Source: Gammaproteobacteria bacterium (GTDB lineage Bacteria > Pseudomonadota > Gammaproteobacteria > Pseudomonadales > Pseudomonadaceae). From it: DNA of 37,235 bases. The notes beneath the pieces are model-generated. The model worked only from the letters and a program-made list of their open reading frames with translations, did not search any database and was not told where the DNA came from. The DNA is taken from assembly GCA_012728415.1 (NCBI GenBank), contig JAAYFD010000065.1, positions 1 to 37,235 of the forward strand, read 5' to 3'. Position numbers and translations under genes: made by a program. Within the stretch, counting starts at the first letter, position 1, and the number at the start of each line of letters is the position of its first letter. Shown piece by piece: positions 1-8,231 of this stretch.

Positions 1-147
1 GCACATTCCACAGCCGCCGCCACGACAGCCGACATCAATGGCGTCGCAGCAGGTGCGCTCCAGCCCAGCCAGCAGGGTCTCGCCAGCCCGGACCTGGAAC
101 TCTTTGTTACGGTTGATCACGGCAATGTTGTAGGTTGTTGTAGCCAT
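1..147 (-). CDS. xylT: XylT/DmpQ-type 2Fe-2S ferredoxin (partial, runs off left edge)
   Basis: Only the first 49 codons are inside the window. Translation from the ATG at 147 begins MATTTYNIAVINRNKEFQV and ends in a CX4CX2C cluster motif (Cys41, Cys46, Cys49) embedded in VGCRGGGCGMC. That block is typical of the small chloroplast-type ferredoxins XylT, NahT and DmpQ, which re-reduce the oxidised active-site iron of catechol 2,3-dioxygenase. The start lies 31 bases after the benF stop on the same strand, so it is probably in the ben transcript. In known clusters the next gene is catechol 2,3-dioxygenase; that would lie left of the window and is inferred, not seen. The fourth cluster Cys is outside the window. 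Confidence 0.85.
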   Translation of the reverse strand, partial: MATTTYNIAVINRNKEFQVRAGETLLAGLERTCCDAIDVGCRGGGCGMC

Positions 148-178
148 GTGAATACCCTCTTGGCCCCAAACTCAGTAG

Positions 179-1471
179 CTACATAAGTTTCCAGGTATAA
201 CTGACAATCAAACGGTTTTCGTCAATACCAGTTCGGTTATTGGAGCGGGCACGGACATTACGCAGACGCAGACTGAGGTCTTTCAGCAGGCCGCTTTGGA
301 TCTTGTAGCCCAAGTCCAGGTCGCGCTCCCACTCTTTGCCGCGGGACAGACCTGCGGCCCGCTTAATGTTGCTGCCGCGAATGTAGCGCACGGTGGAAAC
401 CAGCCCGGGAATGCCAGCTTGGGTAAAGTCATAGTCGTGACGCACCTGCCAGGAACGCTCCTGCGGGTCAGCAAATTCGTAGGTGGGAATTTCATTACCC
501 AGCGGAGTGATGTTGTTAAACACCCGCGGCATACCATCACGGCCGTGCATCGACTGGTAGCCAACGAAGAAGGTGCTGCCGCCGTACTTGGCGGACAGCA
601 GACTGAAGAAAGCCCGGTTGTCGATTTTGCCCAGCAGTTTGCTGCCATCTTCTTTCGAATCGTAAACACCCAGGTTGGCACCCAGGACCCAGTTGCCAAC
701 CGGCTCGCTGTGTTTGAAGCTGTAGAAGTTCTGTTTGTAAATGTCGCGTAACTGGGCGTGCCAGACACCTAAGGAAGTGCGGTTATCGTTAAACGTGTAG
801 TCGGCGCCGGCATAGTTGAAGCGGTCCGAGGCGGTACCCGCTGCCAGCTTGGGCTGATAACCGATTTTGGCGTTCATCTTGCTGCGGCCGGCGCGGTTGA
901 CCATGCTGCCGGAGCGGAACTGGCCCGCTTGTAGGGTCAGCCCCTTGATTTCGCGGGATACCAGACTGGCACCCAGATAGGTCGGCGGCAGCAGGCGTAC
1001 CGGGCTAAAGCTCAGTACCGGCAAGCTGGGCATTTGTTCACCGACTTTCAGCTCGGTTTTCGACAGACGCAGCTTGACGGCCACGCCAGCACGGGAAAAC
1101 TCCCCCGGTGCCTTGCCGCTGGCTCGTCTGGGCAGCAGGCCGGTATTGGTCCGGTCGGCGCTGCTGTCCAGCTTGATGCCAAGCATGGCGATGGCGTCCA
1201 GACCGACACCAACAGTTCCGGGGGTGTACCCGGATTTTGCATTCAGGATGAAACCCTGGGCCCACTCTTCCGACTTGGATTGCCCATTGGCCACCCGTTG
1301 CCCGCCCGGGCCACGCAGCGAGGAAAAGTCACGCATGAAGTAATAGTTTTTGGCTTCCAGGGTAACGCTGGCGTCTTCCAGAAAACCACCCTCTTCGGCA
1401 CTGGCAAGCCCCGTCCAGGAAACACAGCCCACAGACAGGGCTAGCGCGGTGTAGCAGAAATGTTTATTCAT
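179..1471 (-). CDS. benF: OprD-family outer membrane porin, BenF-like
   Basis: This 430-residue protein starts with a Sec signal peptide (charged MNKHF, hydrophobic core, cleavage near ASA-EE around residue 26). It continues with the alternating short polar and aromatic stretches of an OprD-type 18-strand beta barrel. OprD-family channels admit specific small molecules through the outer membrane; BenF members are linked to benzoate. The assignment to benzoate rests mainly on position, downstream of benE and upstream of the XylT-like ferredoxin on the same strand. The C-terminus is TWKLM, so the last residue is Met rather than the usual terminal aromatic residue of barrel proteins; Trp is close to the end. 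The first ATG carries the signal peptide, so this start is preferred. Confidence 0.85.
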   Translation of the reverse strand: MNKHFCYTALALSVGCVSWTGLASAEEGGFLEDASVTLEAKNYYFMRDFSSLRGPGGQRVANGQSKSEEWAQGFILNAKSGYTPGTVGVGLDAIAMLGIKLDSSADRTNTGLLPRRASGKAPGEFSRAGVAVKLRLSKTELKVGEQMPSLPVLSFSPVRLLPPTYLGASLVSREIKGLTLQAGQFRSGSMVNRAGRSKMNAKIGYQPKLAAGTASDRFNYAGADYTFNDNRTSLGVWHAQLRDIYKQNFYSFKHSEPVGNWVLGANLGVYDSKEDGSKLLGKIDNRAFFSLLSAKYGGSTFFVGYQSMHGRDGMPRVFNNITPLGNEIPTYEFADPQERSWQVRHDYDFTQAGIPGLVSTVRYIRGSNIKRAAGLSRGKEWERDLDLGYKIQSGLLKDLSLRLRNVRARSNNRTGIDENRLIVSYTWKLM

Positions 1472-1543
1472 GTGAACTTCTCTCTTGTTATTGTCAGGTT
1501 GCGGGTGAGCCTTGCGGCTACCTGTTACAGGTTGTATTGATTG

Positions 1544-2725
1544 TCAAACTGGCCGGACAGGCTTTCTCCAGCCCAGTACCCAGTGCACTGCGAGTCCAAA
1601 CAGCAGTCCCCAGAACGCTGAAGCCAGACCAAACATCGTCATGCCGGAGGCTGTAACCAGGAAGGTGATCAGGGCAGCTTCCCTTTCAGCGACAACGCTC
1701 ATGCTGGCAGCCAGGGAACTGGCAATGGCACCCAGCAGCGCCAGACCGGCCAGTGCGGCGATCAGGGCTTTGGGGAAAGCCATGAACAGCATCACAATGG
1801 TCGCCCCGAAGAAGCCAAGCAGCAGATAGAAAACACCGCCAGCTACTCCGGCCACATAGCGCTTGCCCTGCTCTTCGTGTGCTTCACGACCGGTACAGAT
1901 CGCCGCAGTGATGGCGGCCAGGGTCAGGCCGTGGCAGGCAAAAGGTGCCAGCAGCAGGGAGCCCAGGCCTGTGTATGTCAAAAAGGGGCTTGCAGGTGTG
2001 TTGAAGCCATCGTTGCGCAGCACTGCCATGCCCGGCACGAACTGCCCGGTGATGGCCACAATCACCAGTGGCAGCGCCACGTTGATGATGGCGGACAGGC
2101 TGAATGCCGGAGTGATCCAGACGGGCGCGGTCAGCTCAAGGCGAATGCCCTGTGCGGTGAACTCGCCAGTAGCCAGTGCCACCAGCATGCCGACAAACAG
2201 CACCGCCATCACGGCATAGCGCGGCAGGATGCGTTTGAACAGCACATATACCGCAAACATCACCAGCACCATGGCCATGCTGTCTTCTACTCCGGTGAAA
2301 ACACCTACGCCAAAGCTGAACAGGATGCCTGCCAGCATTGCAGCCGCCAGGCTGCCGGGAAGCTTTTGTACCAGCCGGTCAAACGCACCTGACAAGCCCA
2401 GCAGCAACACAACCAGGCTGCTGACCAGATAAGCACCGATGGCTTCGGCCATGGTAATTTCTGGCAACAGGGATACCAGCAGAGCAGAGCCGGGAGCATT
2501 CCAGGCAATGATGACCGGCACCTTGTAGCGCAGGCTCAGAAAAATTCCGAGCACACCGCTGCCAATGGAAATGGTCCATATCCAGGAAGCCAAGATGTCG
2601 GCTGGCAGGTCGGCCGCCTGTGCGACCTGGAAAATAATGACCAGTGGACCCGCATAGGAGATCAGCGTGGCGATAAATCCGGCCACCAGGGCCGACAGCG
2701 AAAAATCTTTGCTCAGTTCGCTCAT
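1544..2725 (-). CDS. benE: Benzoate/H+ symporter, BenE family
   Basis: This 393-residue, very hydrophobic inner-membrane protein has roughly ten to twelve predicted membrane spans and the overall pattern of the BenE family. The N-terminus is short and polar (MSELSKDFSLSALVAGFIA) before the first span, and a glycine-rich PLVIVAITGQF-type segment lies near the middle. BenE proteins import benzoate with protons. A clear ribosome site (GGAG about nine bases before the ATG) supports the start at 2725. It lies between benK and benF in the same orientation, 78 bases after benK. Together with BenK it gives the operon two predicted inner-membrane importers, as in several Pseudomonas ben clusters. Substrate is inferred from family and context. 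Confidence 0.9.
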   Translation of the reverse strand: MSELSKDFSLSALVAGFIATLISYAGPLVIIFQVAQAADLPADILASWIWTISIGSGVLGIFLSLRYKVPVIIAWNAPGSALLVSLLPEITMAEAIGAYLVSSLVVLLLGLSGAFDRLVQKLPGSLAAAMLAGILFSFGVGVFTGVEDSMAMVLVMFAVYVLFKRILPRYAVMAVLFVGMLVALATGEFTAQGIRLELTAPVWITPAFSLSAIINVALPLVIVAITGQFVPGMAVLRNDGFNTPASPFLTYTGLGSLLLAPFACHGLTLAAITAAICTGREAHEEQGKRYVAGVAGGVFYLLLGFFGATIVMLFMAFPKALIAALAGLALLGAIASSLAASMSVVAEREAALITFLVTASGMTMFGLASAFWGLLFGLAVHWVLGWRKPVRPV

Positions 2726-2758
2726 TGCTGTTTTCTCCGTTATCGTTTCTTTTAGACT

Positions 2759-2788
2759 GTCTGCAGAGGCTTGACAGCTTCTGCAGAC
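2759..2788. repeat. Intercistronic inverted repeat, benK-benE gap
   Basis: The arms GTCTGCAGA (2759-2767) and TCTGCAGAC (2780-2788) are perfectly complementary across a 12-base loop. The repeat sits in the 78-base gap between the benK stop and the benE start. No T-run follows on the minus strand, so it is not a classical terminator. It could be an mRNA-processing or stability hairpin that adjusts benE relative to benK, but this is inference. Confidence 0.6.
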
Positions 2789-2803
2789 ACATCAGGCTTT
2801 ATC

Positions 2804-4147
2804 TCAGGCTTCGCCTGGCAGGCCGTAAAAGTTTTCAGCACGTGGATTGCCGACCATGACAAAAATGATCATGGCCAGTGCTGCTACAGCGCCGGGAATG
2901 GCAAAGGCAATGAAGTTGGCTTGTAACGGCATCTGCATGGCCAGCAGGAAGCCACCCAGAATTGGGCCGACGATGGCGCCGGTACGGCCTACGGCAGATG
3001 CCCAGCCCAGACCGGTGGAGCGGTATGCCAGACCGTAGAACTGGGCCACTGCGGCATAGATCAGGATTTGTGTTCCGATAACCGTAGCACCAGCCGTTGT
3101 GATCAGTGCGTACAGAACCGGCATCGGACTGTTGAAGCCCATCAGGCTGATGGAAGCCACAGAGGCAATGAAGAACACAATGATGATTTTGCCCAGGTTA
3201 TAGCGGTCACCCAGCCAGCCGCCGAGAATCGCTCCAGCCGCACCGCCAAAGTTGAGTGCCAGCAGGAAGGACAGGCTAGAGCCCAGACTATAGCCGGCAT
3301 TGTTCATCAGTTTGGGCAGCCAGGAACCCAGCGCGTAAACCATCAGCAGGCAACAGAAGAACGCCACCCAGAATGCCAGGGTGCCGATCAGACGACCTTC
3401 GGTAAACAGGTCCAGCACACTGCCTTTGGCGACTGTTTTACGCTCGATTACCACCAGTTCCGCTGATGGATCTACGGTCTGGCTGTCAGGCTGGATCTCT
3501 TTCAACATCTTGCGAGCTTCTTCGTGACGGCCTTTGCGGATCAAAAAGCCCAGCGATTCGGGCAGGTAGTAAATGATAAAGGGCAGCAACAGCAAAGGTG
3601 CGGCACCGGCAAAGAACATGATGTTCCAGCCGAATTTTGGCATCAGGTAAATACCCAGACCGGCCGCAAACACGCCGCCCAGGGAGAAGCCGCTAAACAT
3701 CAGGGTAACCAGCGTATTGCGCATGCGGCGCGGAGCCAGTTCGTTGATCAGCGCTACCGCATTGGGCATCAGCCCGCCACAGCCCAGGCCGGCAAAGAAA
3801 CGGGCCAGGCCGAATTCGGTTGTGTTGGTGGCGAAGCCGTTCAGGAAGGTGGCGACACTGAAAACCACAAAAGCAACAATGATGCCCCTTTTGCGACCAA
3901 TCTTGTCGGCCAGCATGCCCAGCAGCAGCGCCCCGAACATCATGCCGAACAAAGAATAACTACCCAACGCTCCAGCCTGGACTGGCGTCAGCCCCCATTC
4001 GTTCATGACGACGGGAAGTACCACGCCAAAGATAAACAGGTCATAGCCGTCAAAAATCATCAGCATTGAACATACAATCAGTATGAGCCAATGAAATTTG
4101 CCGAATTTCGCCTCATCAATATGTTTTTGAACATCAAACTTGTTCAT
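2804..4147 (-). CDS. benK: MFS aromatic acid transporter, BenK-like (AAHS family)
   Basis: This 447-residue major facilitator protein has the marks of the aromatic acid:H+ symporter family: the acidic DGYDLFIFG motif in the first membrane span and the GMLADKIGRKRG signature in the loop between spans 2 and 3, followed by a 12-span pattern with a central cytoplasmic loop. BenK imports benzoate in Acinetobacter and Pseudomonas. I chose ATG 4147 (MNKFDVQKH) because AGGTGG sits five bases upstream; a GTG three codons earlier is possible but poorly placed. It lies 119 bases after benD and upstream of benE. That gap contains a large hairpin, so benK expression may be partly separated from the enzyme genes. 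Confidence 0.9.
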   Translation of the reverse strand: MNKFDVQKHIDEAKFGKFHWLILIVCSMLMIFDGYDLFIFGVVLPVVMNEWGLTPVQAGALGSYSLFGMMFGALLLGMLADKIGRKRGIIVAFVVFSVATFLNGFATNTTEFGLARFFAGLGCGGLMPNAVALINELAPRRMRNTLVTLMFSGFSLGGVFAAGLGIYLMPKFGWNIMFFAGAAPLLLLPFIIYYLPESLGFLIRKGRHEEARKMLKEIQPDSQTVDPSAELVVIERKTVAKGSVLDLFTEGRLIGTLAFWVAFFCCLLMVYALGSWLPKLMNNAGYSLGSSLSFLLALNFGGAAGAILGGWLGDRYNLGKIIIVFFIASVASISLMGFNSPMPVLYALITTAGATVIGTQILIYAAVAQFYGLAYRSTGLGWASAVGRTGAIVGPILGGFLLAMQMPLQANFIAFAIPGAVAALAMIIFVMVGNPRAENFYGLPGEA

Positions 4148-4201
4148 TTTTACCACCTGATTTTGTTGTTATTCGAGTGTGTTTGTTTTTTTAAGGACAG
4201 C

Positions 4202-4241
4202 GACAGCCCGCTCGCAAGCATTTCAGGCTTGCAAGGCTGTC
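4202..4241. repeat. Two-part hairpin in benD-benK gap
   Basis: Outer arms GACAGCC (4202-4208) and GGCTGTC (4235-4241) and inner arms GCAAGC (4214-4219) and GCTTGC (4227-4232) nest around a seven-base loop. The structure is in the 119-base space between benD and benK. No U-run follows on the minus strand, so a rho-independent terminator is unlikely. A processing or stabilising structure separating catabolic enzymes from transporters is plausible. Confidence 0.6.
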
Positions 4242-4266
4242 AGGTTGATACAGTCAATGGTTGCGT

Positions 4267-5046
4267 TTAGCCGCAGTCTCCACCTGCAACGGGAACGATG
4301 GTTCCGGTGATGTAGGCAGCTGCATCGGATGCCAGAAACAGAATGGGTTCGGCTTGCTCATCCAGCGTGCCGTACCTGTGCATGAAGCTGTTTTGCAGGG
4401 TCTGATCGATCAGGGTCTGGTACCAGGCAGCTTCCCGCTCACCCTGTTCCTCGGTATTGCGCGGCGTCAGGCGTGGTGGTGCCTCGGTACCACCGGGAGC
4501 CGTAGCGTTGACGCGAATACCGTGCCCGGCGTATTCGTAGGCCAGGTTAACGGTCAAGCCGTTCACCCCGGCCTTGGCGGCACCGTAAGGCACACGCATC
4601 AGGCCGCGGGTCGCTACAGAGGACACATTGACAATGCTGCCCCGCTGCTGCTTGACCATCTCTGGCAGGACGGCACGACAGCACCACAGTGTTGGAAACA
4701 GCGAACGCTGTATTTCCTTGCTGATTTGCTCCGGCTCGTAGTGTTCGTAAGGCTTTGCCCAGATGGTGCCGCCCACGTTGTTAATGAGGATATCAATACG
4801 GCCGTATTGCTTGACCGCTTCGTTCATGGCAGCACTGGCACCTTCCCAGGTTTCCAGGTCTGCTTGAAATGCGCGGGCTTCAAAGCCTTGCCGGGTGAGC
4901 TCGACCGCAACCTCCCGCACCGGATCGGCGCGGTCGACCAGCAACAGCTTCGCGCCTTCGGCTGCAGCCTTTTCGGCGACACGCTTGCCGATGCCCTGGG
5001 CTGCTCCCGTGACTACCATGACCTTGTCGGTAAACCGTGCCTTCAT
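4267..5046 (-). CDS. benD: cis-1,2-dihydroxycyclohexadiene-1-carboxylate dehydrogenase (BenD/XylL)
   Basis: A 259-residue short-chain dehydrogenase. The nucleotide-binding motif TGAAQGIG is at residues 13-20, the NNVGG segment at about 89-93, and the catalytic set is Ser142/143, Tyr154 and Lys158. BenD oxidises the benzoate cis-diol with NAD+ and releases CO2 to give catechol, regenerating the NADH used by the dioxygenase. The ATG overlaps the benC stop by four bases (ATGA), indicating translational coupling. XylL of the toluate pathway is a close homologue and cannot be excluded. The length matches the family and all catalytic residues are present. Confidence 0.93.
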   Translation of the reverse strand: MKARFTDKVMVVTGAAQGIGKRVAEKAAAEGAKLLLVDRADPVREVAVELTRQGFEARAFQADLETWEGASAAMNEAVKQYGRIDILINNVGGTIWAKPYEHYEPEQISKEIQRSLFPTLWCCRAVLPEMVKQQRGSIVNVSSVATRGLMRVPYGAAKAGVNGLTVNLAYEYAGHGIRVNATAPGGTEAPPRLTPRNTEEQGEREAAWYQTLIDQTLQNSFMHRYGTLDEQAEPILFLASDAAAYITGTIVPVAGGDCG

Positions 5047-6071
5047 GATGCGGCTGCCTCTTTGCTGACACTCGGTGTAAAGCGTTCATAGTGGAAAGAA
5101 TTCGGCTTGATGCCTTCCTGTTCCAGGAAGTTCACCACGGCATCCACCATCGGGGGCGGACCACAAAGGTAAATGTCCACATCACCACTGCTCAGCGGCG
5201 CATCTTCCATATGCTGGGTCACATAGCCTTTACGTGGATGTTCGCTGCCGGTATCGGCCACCACAGTCTTGAAAGTAAAGCCGTCAATTTCCTTGGCAAA
5301 TGTCTCCAGCTGTTCGATGCAGACCAGATCGGCATCCTGGGTCACGCCGTAAATCAGGTGAACCGGCTGACTGCAGCCGTTTTGGCGCAAGGTGGCCAGC
5401 ATGGACAAAAATGGCGCCAGACCGGTGCCACCTGCCAGCATCAGCACAGGACGCTCTACCTTGCGCAGGTAAAACACGCCCAGCGGACCGGTCAGTTGCA
5501 GTTCGACACCAGCGGCTGCCTTGTCCTGCAGCCAGCTGCTCATCAGGCCATCCTTGACATTGCGAATCAGAAAGCCGGCTTCGTTGCTGCCAGGCAAGCT
5601 GGTGAACGAATAGGCACGCACTTGTTCGTTACTGTCCGGCACCCTGATGTTGACGTACTGTCCGGGTAGAAAATCAATACCCTTTTCCAGCTCAACTTTC
5701 AGCTCAAAGCTGGTAGCAGAAAGTGCCGTCGCTGACTGAACCCGGGCAGTACTGCTTTGCATGCCTGTTTTGCAGCTACCGGACGCAACCGGAATTTCCA
5801 GCACGCAGTCGCTTTCAGGCACCATCTGGCAGGTTAGTACCAGTCTTTTTTCTTTTTCATCATCGGTGAGGGCTTCATCGATGTAGTCATCCCCCAGTTC
5901 GTACTCGCCATCGCTGCAGGCACACTTGCATGTGCCGCAGACACCATCAGAGCAGTCCATGGGCAGATTGATCTGATGGCGGTAGGCTGAATCCAGAACA
6001 GTTTCACCTGGATGACAATTGATGAAGCGCGTAACGCCATCCTCAAAATTAAGGGCAACACTGTAAGTCAT
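5043..6071 (-). CDS. benC: Benzoate 1,2-dioxygenase electron transfer component (ferredoxin reductase)
   Basis: This 342-residue flavoprotein has an N-terminal plant-type 2Fe-2S domain with Cys40, Cys45, Cys48 and Cys81. An FAD-binding domain (RAYSFTS) and an NAD-binding domain (GGTGLAPFLSML and the late CGPPPM motif) follow. It passes electrons from NADH to the Rieske centre of BenAB. The order ferredoxin-FAD-NAD is that of BenC and XylZ. The start at 6071 has a strong GAGGGG site. It lies 16 bases after benB and overlaps benD by four bases, so the enzyme genes form a tight operon. All cofactor residues appear intact. Confidence 0.95.
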   Translation of the reverse strand: MTYSVALNFEDGVTRFINCHPGETVLDSAYRHQINLPMDCSDGVCGTCKCACSDGEYELGDDYIDEALTDDEKEKRLVLTCQMVPESDCVLEIPVASGSCKTGMQSSTARVQSATALSATSFELKVELEKGIDFLPGQYVNIRVPDSNEQVRAYSFTSLPGSNEAGFLIRNVKDGLMSSWLQDKAAAGVELQLTGPLGVFYLRKVERPVLMLAGGTGLAPFLSMLATLRQNGCSQPVHLIYGVTQDADLVCIEQLETFAKEIDGFTFKTVVADTGSEHPRKGYVTQHMEDAPLSSGDVDIYLCGPPPMVDAVVNFLEQEGIKPNSFHYERFTPSVSKEAAAS

Positions 6072-6087
6072 GGCTCATCCCCTCATC

Positions 6088-6579
6088 TTAAAGATGATAA
6101 ATGTCAATAACTTGGTTTATGTAATCGTTGTTCAGGATGACTTTCTTTTCCGTGATCAGCGGCTGCTCACCAGAAAAATCTACGGTGCAAAAAGCCGTGC
6201 CGAAAAATACATTAGTGCTGTGATAGCGATGACTATTGGTTTGCCAGTTGAAACGTACTTTAACGACTGCCCCCTGTGTTTCAAGAACTTCCAAGTTGCT
6301 CCGCAGGTGAGTGGTCCGCGGCTCGGGCAAGGAGGCAGATCCCGCGCGCTCAGTACGAATTCGGTACACCCGATCTTCCAATCCTTCCCGATTTGGGTAG
6401 TAAATCAGTGACAACTCGCTTTGTGGATCTTCGGTCAGCTTATCCTCGTCATCCCAGCAAGGCAGCCAATAGGTAACTTCTTCGTGATAGCAAGCCAGCC
6501 ACTCATCCCATTGACGGTCATCGAGCAGGCGGGCCTCACGGTGGATAAAGGCCTGGATCTGTTCAAAACTGATGTTCAT
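6088..6579 (-). CDS. benB: Benzoate 1,2-dioxygenase small (beta) subunit
   Basis: This 163-residue protein matches the beta subunit of ring-hydroxylating dioxygenases in length and pattern: an acidic N-terminal helix followed by DDRQWDEWLACYHEEVTYW, the characteristic cone-fold start. It binds no cofactor but assembles with BenA into an alpha3beta3 enzyme. Its ATG shares one base with the benA stop (TAATG), a sign of translational coupling. The equivalent toluate subunit XylY is an alternative name. No irregularities were seen. Confidence 0.93.
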   Translation of the reverse strand: MNISFEQIQAFIHREARLLDDRQWDEWLACYHEEVTYWLPCWDDEDKLTEDPQSELSLIYYPNREGLEDRVYRIRTERAGSASLPEPRTTHLRSNLEVLETQGAVVKVRFNWQTNSHRYHSTNVFFGTAFCTVDFSGEQPLITEKKVILNNDYINQVIDIYHL

Positions 6580-7952
6580 TACGCATCCTCCTGCTCGGTC
6601 AGGGAAATAAACTGTTCGCGTTCTTTGCTTACGGCACGCAGCATCTCTTCAACCCAGTGTTGGTGATGGGTCACATACAGGCCTTCATCTTCCGGCTTGG
6701 CGCCACTGAGCAGGGGTTTGAAGCCGGCTTTGGTTGCCGTTTCGTCGGCCCCCTCAATCCAGTGGGTGGCTCCACGGCTCATGTCATTCCACTTCAGGCC
6801 TTTGGCGTAAAAGCCCTGCTGGCAGGCACGGAACTCTTCAAGGTCGTCCGGTGTGCCCATACCGCTCACGTTGAAGAAATCTTCATACTGACGAATGCGT
6901 TTGGTGCGTTGCTCTGCCGACTCACCCTTCGGCGCCCAGCAGAAAATGGTCACCTCAGTCTTGTCGACCGAAATGGGGCGCAGTACGCGAATCTGGGTCG
7001 AGAACTGATCCATCAGGTAGACGTTGGGATACAGGCAGAGGTTTTTCGTGGTGCCAACAATAAAATCGGCACGGTTTTCTCCCAGCCTGTCTTTCAGCTC
7101 GTCATAGTGCTGATACACGGGCCGAACCTCCGGGTTGCGCACCTGGGTCCAGAGCATCATGTGACCGTTTTCGAAAGAGTAAAAACCACCATCGCCGGAC
7201 CAGCTCTTTGCATCTACCGCCTGGGTGCCACCTTTTTCGTAGTTGCGCTGACCCATGGTGGACAGGTAATTCCAGTGCACGGTGCCCACGTGGTAACCAT
7301 CCGCGCCGTTTTCTGCGGTCAGCTTCCAGTTGCCCTCATAGGTGTAGGTTGAAGTCCCGCGCAATACCTCTAGGCCTTCCGGGGACTGGTCGACAATACT
7401 GTCGATAATACGCGCGGATTCACCCAGATATTCGGCCAGCGACACAACATCATCACTCAGACTGCCGAACAGAAAGCCACGGTAGTTTTCAAAGCGCGGT
7501 AGATGCTTTAGGTCGTGAGAGCCGTTTTTTCTGAACCCAGCGGGGTAGCCACCCTTCTTTTCATCGCGGGCTTTCAGCAGGGCGCCATCGTTCTTGAAGG
7601 TCCAGCCGTGGAATGGGCAAGTAAATGAACTTTTGTTGCCGCGCTTTTTGCGGCACAGGGTCGCGCCACGGTGCGAACATGTGTTGAGCATCGCTTTCAG
7701 TTCGCCATCGGCGGTGCGAGTAATCACTACAGGCTGGCGGCCAACCCACAGGGTGTAGTAGTCCCCTGGATTGGGCACTTGGCTTTCATGCGCCAAGAAT
7801 ACCCAGTTACCCTCAAAAATATACTTCATTTCGAGTTCGAAGATCTCTTCGTCGGTAAAGGCGGCACGGTCGCCCCGGTAAATACCTTTTTCGGCATCAA
7901 CCTCTACGGCATTACGGATTTTTTCTTCAATTCGATTGAGCTTCTGTGTCAT
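6579..7952 (-). CDS. benA: Benzoate 1,2-dioxygenase large (alpha) subunit
   Basis: A 457-residue Rieske oxygenase alpha subunit. The Rieske ligands are Cys92/His94 (TCSHRG) and Cys112/His115 (CPFHGW). The mononuclear iron site is visible as [12 protein letters not shown] with His221 and His226, with Asp218 as the inter-subunit bridging acid. With BenB and BenC it adds O2 to benzoate to give the cis-1,2-diol. It is the first gene of the minus-strand operon and faces the LysR regulator across 317 bases. The ribosome site is weak (GGGG, eight bases before the ATG) and lies next to an A-rich Hfq/Crc-type motif. Toluate dioxygenase XylX is similar, and substrate range cannot be settled from sequence alone. 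Confidence 0.95.
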   Translation of the reverse strand: MTQKLNRIEEKIRNAVEVDAEKGIYRGDRAAFTDEEIFELEMKYIFEGNWVFLAHESQVPNPGDYYTLWVGRQPVVITRTADGELKAMLNTCSHRGATLCRKKRGNKSSFTCPFHGWTFKNDGALLKARDEKKGGYPAGFRKNGSHDLKHLPRFENYRGFLFGSLSDDVVSLAEYLGESARIIDSIVDQSPEGLEVLRGTSTYTYEGNWKLTAENGADGYHVGTVHWNYLSTMGQRNYEKGGTQAVDAKSWSGDGGFYSFENGHMMLWTQVRNPEVRPVYQHYDELKDRLGENRADFIVGTTKNLCLYPNVYLMDQFSTQIRVLRPISVDKTEVTIFCWAPKGESAEQRTKRIRQYEDFFNVSGMGTPDDLEEFRACQQGFYAKGLKWNDMSRGATHWIEGADETATKAGFKPLLSGAKPEDEGLYVTHHQHWVEEMLRAVSKEREQFISLTEQEDA

Positions 7953-7965
7953 TGCAGCAACCCCA

Positions 7966-7976
7966 TTTTTATTATT
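7966..7976 (-). promoter_or_regulatory. Candidate Hfq/Crc catabolite-repression motif beside benA start
   Basis: On the minus strand the leader reads AATAATAAAAA just upstream of the benA ribosome site. It fits the AAnAAnAA motif that Hfq with Crc binds to block translation during carbon catabolite repression in Pseudomonas. Its position 14-24 bases before the ATG is suitable for blocking ribosomes. Function is inferred; such A-rich strings can occur by chance. Confidence 0.45.
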
Positions 7977-7987
7977 GAGTTACCCAA

Positions 7988-8001
7988 CAAGACCAGTCTT
8001 G
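7988..8001. repeat. Small palindrome in benA leader
   Basis: CAAGAC and GTCTTG flank a two-base centre, giving a 14-base inverted repeat 36-49 bases before the benA ATG. It may be a small leader hairpin or a protein site. No regulator can be assigned. Confidence 0.4.
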
Positions 8002-8051
8002 GGCACGAATATTGCTTAGGGTTATTTATCCCTGACCCGTGCTAAACAAAA

Positions 8052-8065
8052 CTCTTGTTGTTGTT
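8052..8065 (-). promoter_or_regulatory. Second candidate Hfq/Crc motif in benA leader
   Basis: The minus strand reads AACAACAACAAGAG, a run of AAn repeats that fits the CA motif bound by Hfq/Crc. It lies about 100 bases upstream of the benA ATG, farther than typical blocking sites. It would matter only if transcription starts upstream of it, as the proposed promoter at 8203-8231 implies. Confidence 0.35.
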
Positions 8066-8068
8066 ATG

Positions 8069-8084
8069 TTTGTAGCGCTACAAA
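8069..8084. promoter_or_regulatory. Perfect 16-base palindrome, possible operator
   Basis: TTTGTAGCGCTACAAA is an uninterrupted perfect palindrome in the benA-regulator gap. Its symmetry and central GCGC resemble operators of LacI- or GntR-family repressors, and it also fits a T-N11-A LysR frame. It lies downstream of the proposed benA promoter, where a bound repressor would form a roadblock. The binding protein is unknown. Confidence 0.5.
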
Positions 8085-8202
8085 GCGTGCTAACACTGGA
8101 CGCAAAAGAAAAAAACAGATAATTTCCTACAAGCCAAAAGGATTTATTTCTGTATTTTTACCACTGGGTCCGTTAAGTTGTTCACGCTTGAGACGCAATT
8201 TC

Positions 8203-8231
8203 ACGGTAGATTTTTTGTCTAAAATCAACAA
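8203..8231 (-). promoter_or_regulatory. Candidate activator-dependent benA promoter
   Basis: On the minus strand TTGTTG (8231-8226) is followed after 17 bases by TACCGT (8208-8203). Both boxes match the sigma-70 consensus weakly, at three of six positions. The -35 box directly abuts the proximal LysR half-site, the usual geometry of a LysR-activated promoter. Transcription would begin near 8196 and give a leader of about 240 bases. This is a prediction from spacing only. Confidence 0.4.
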
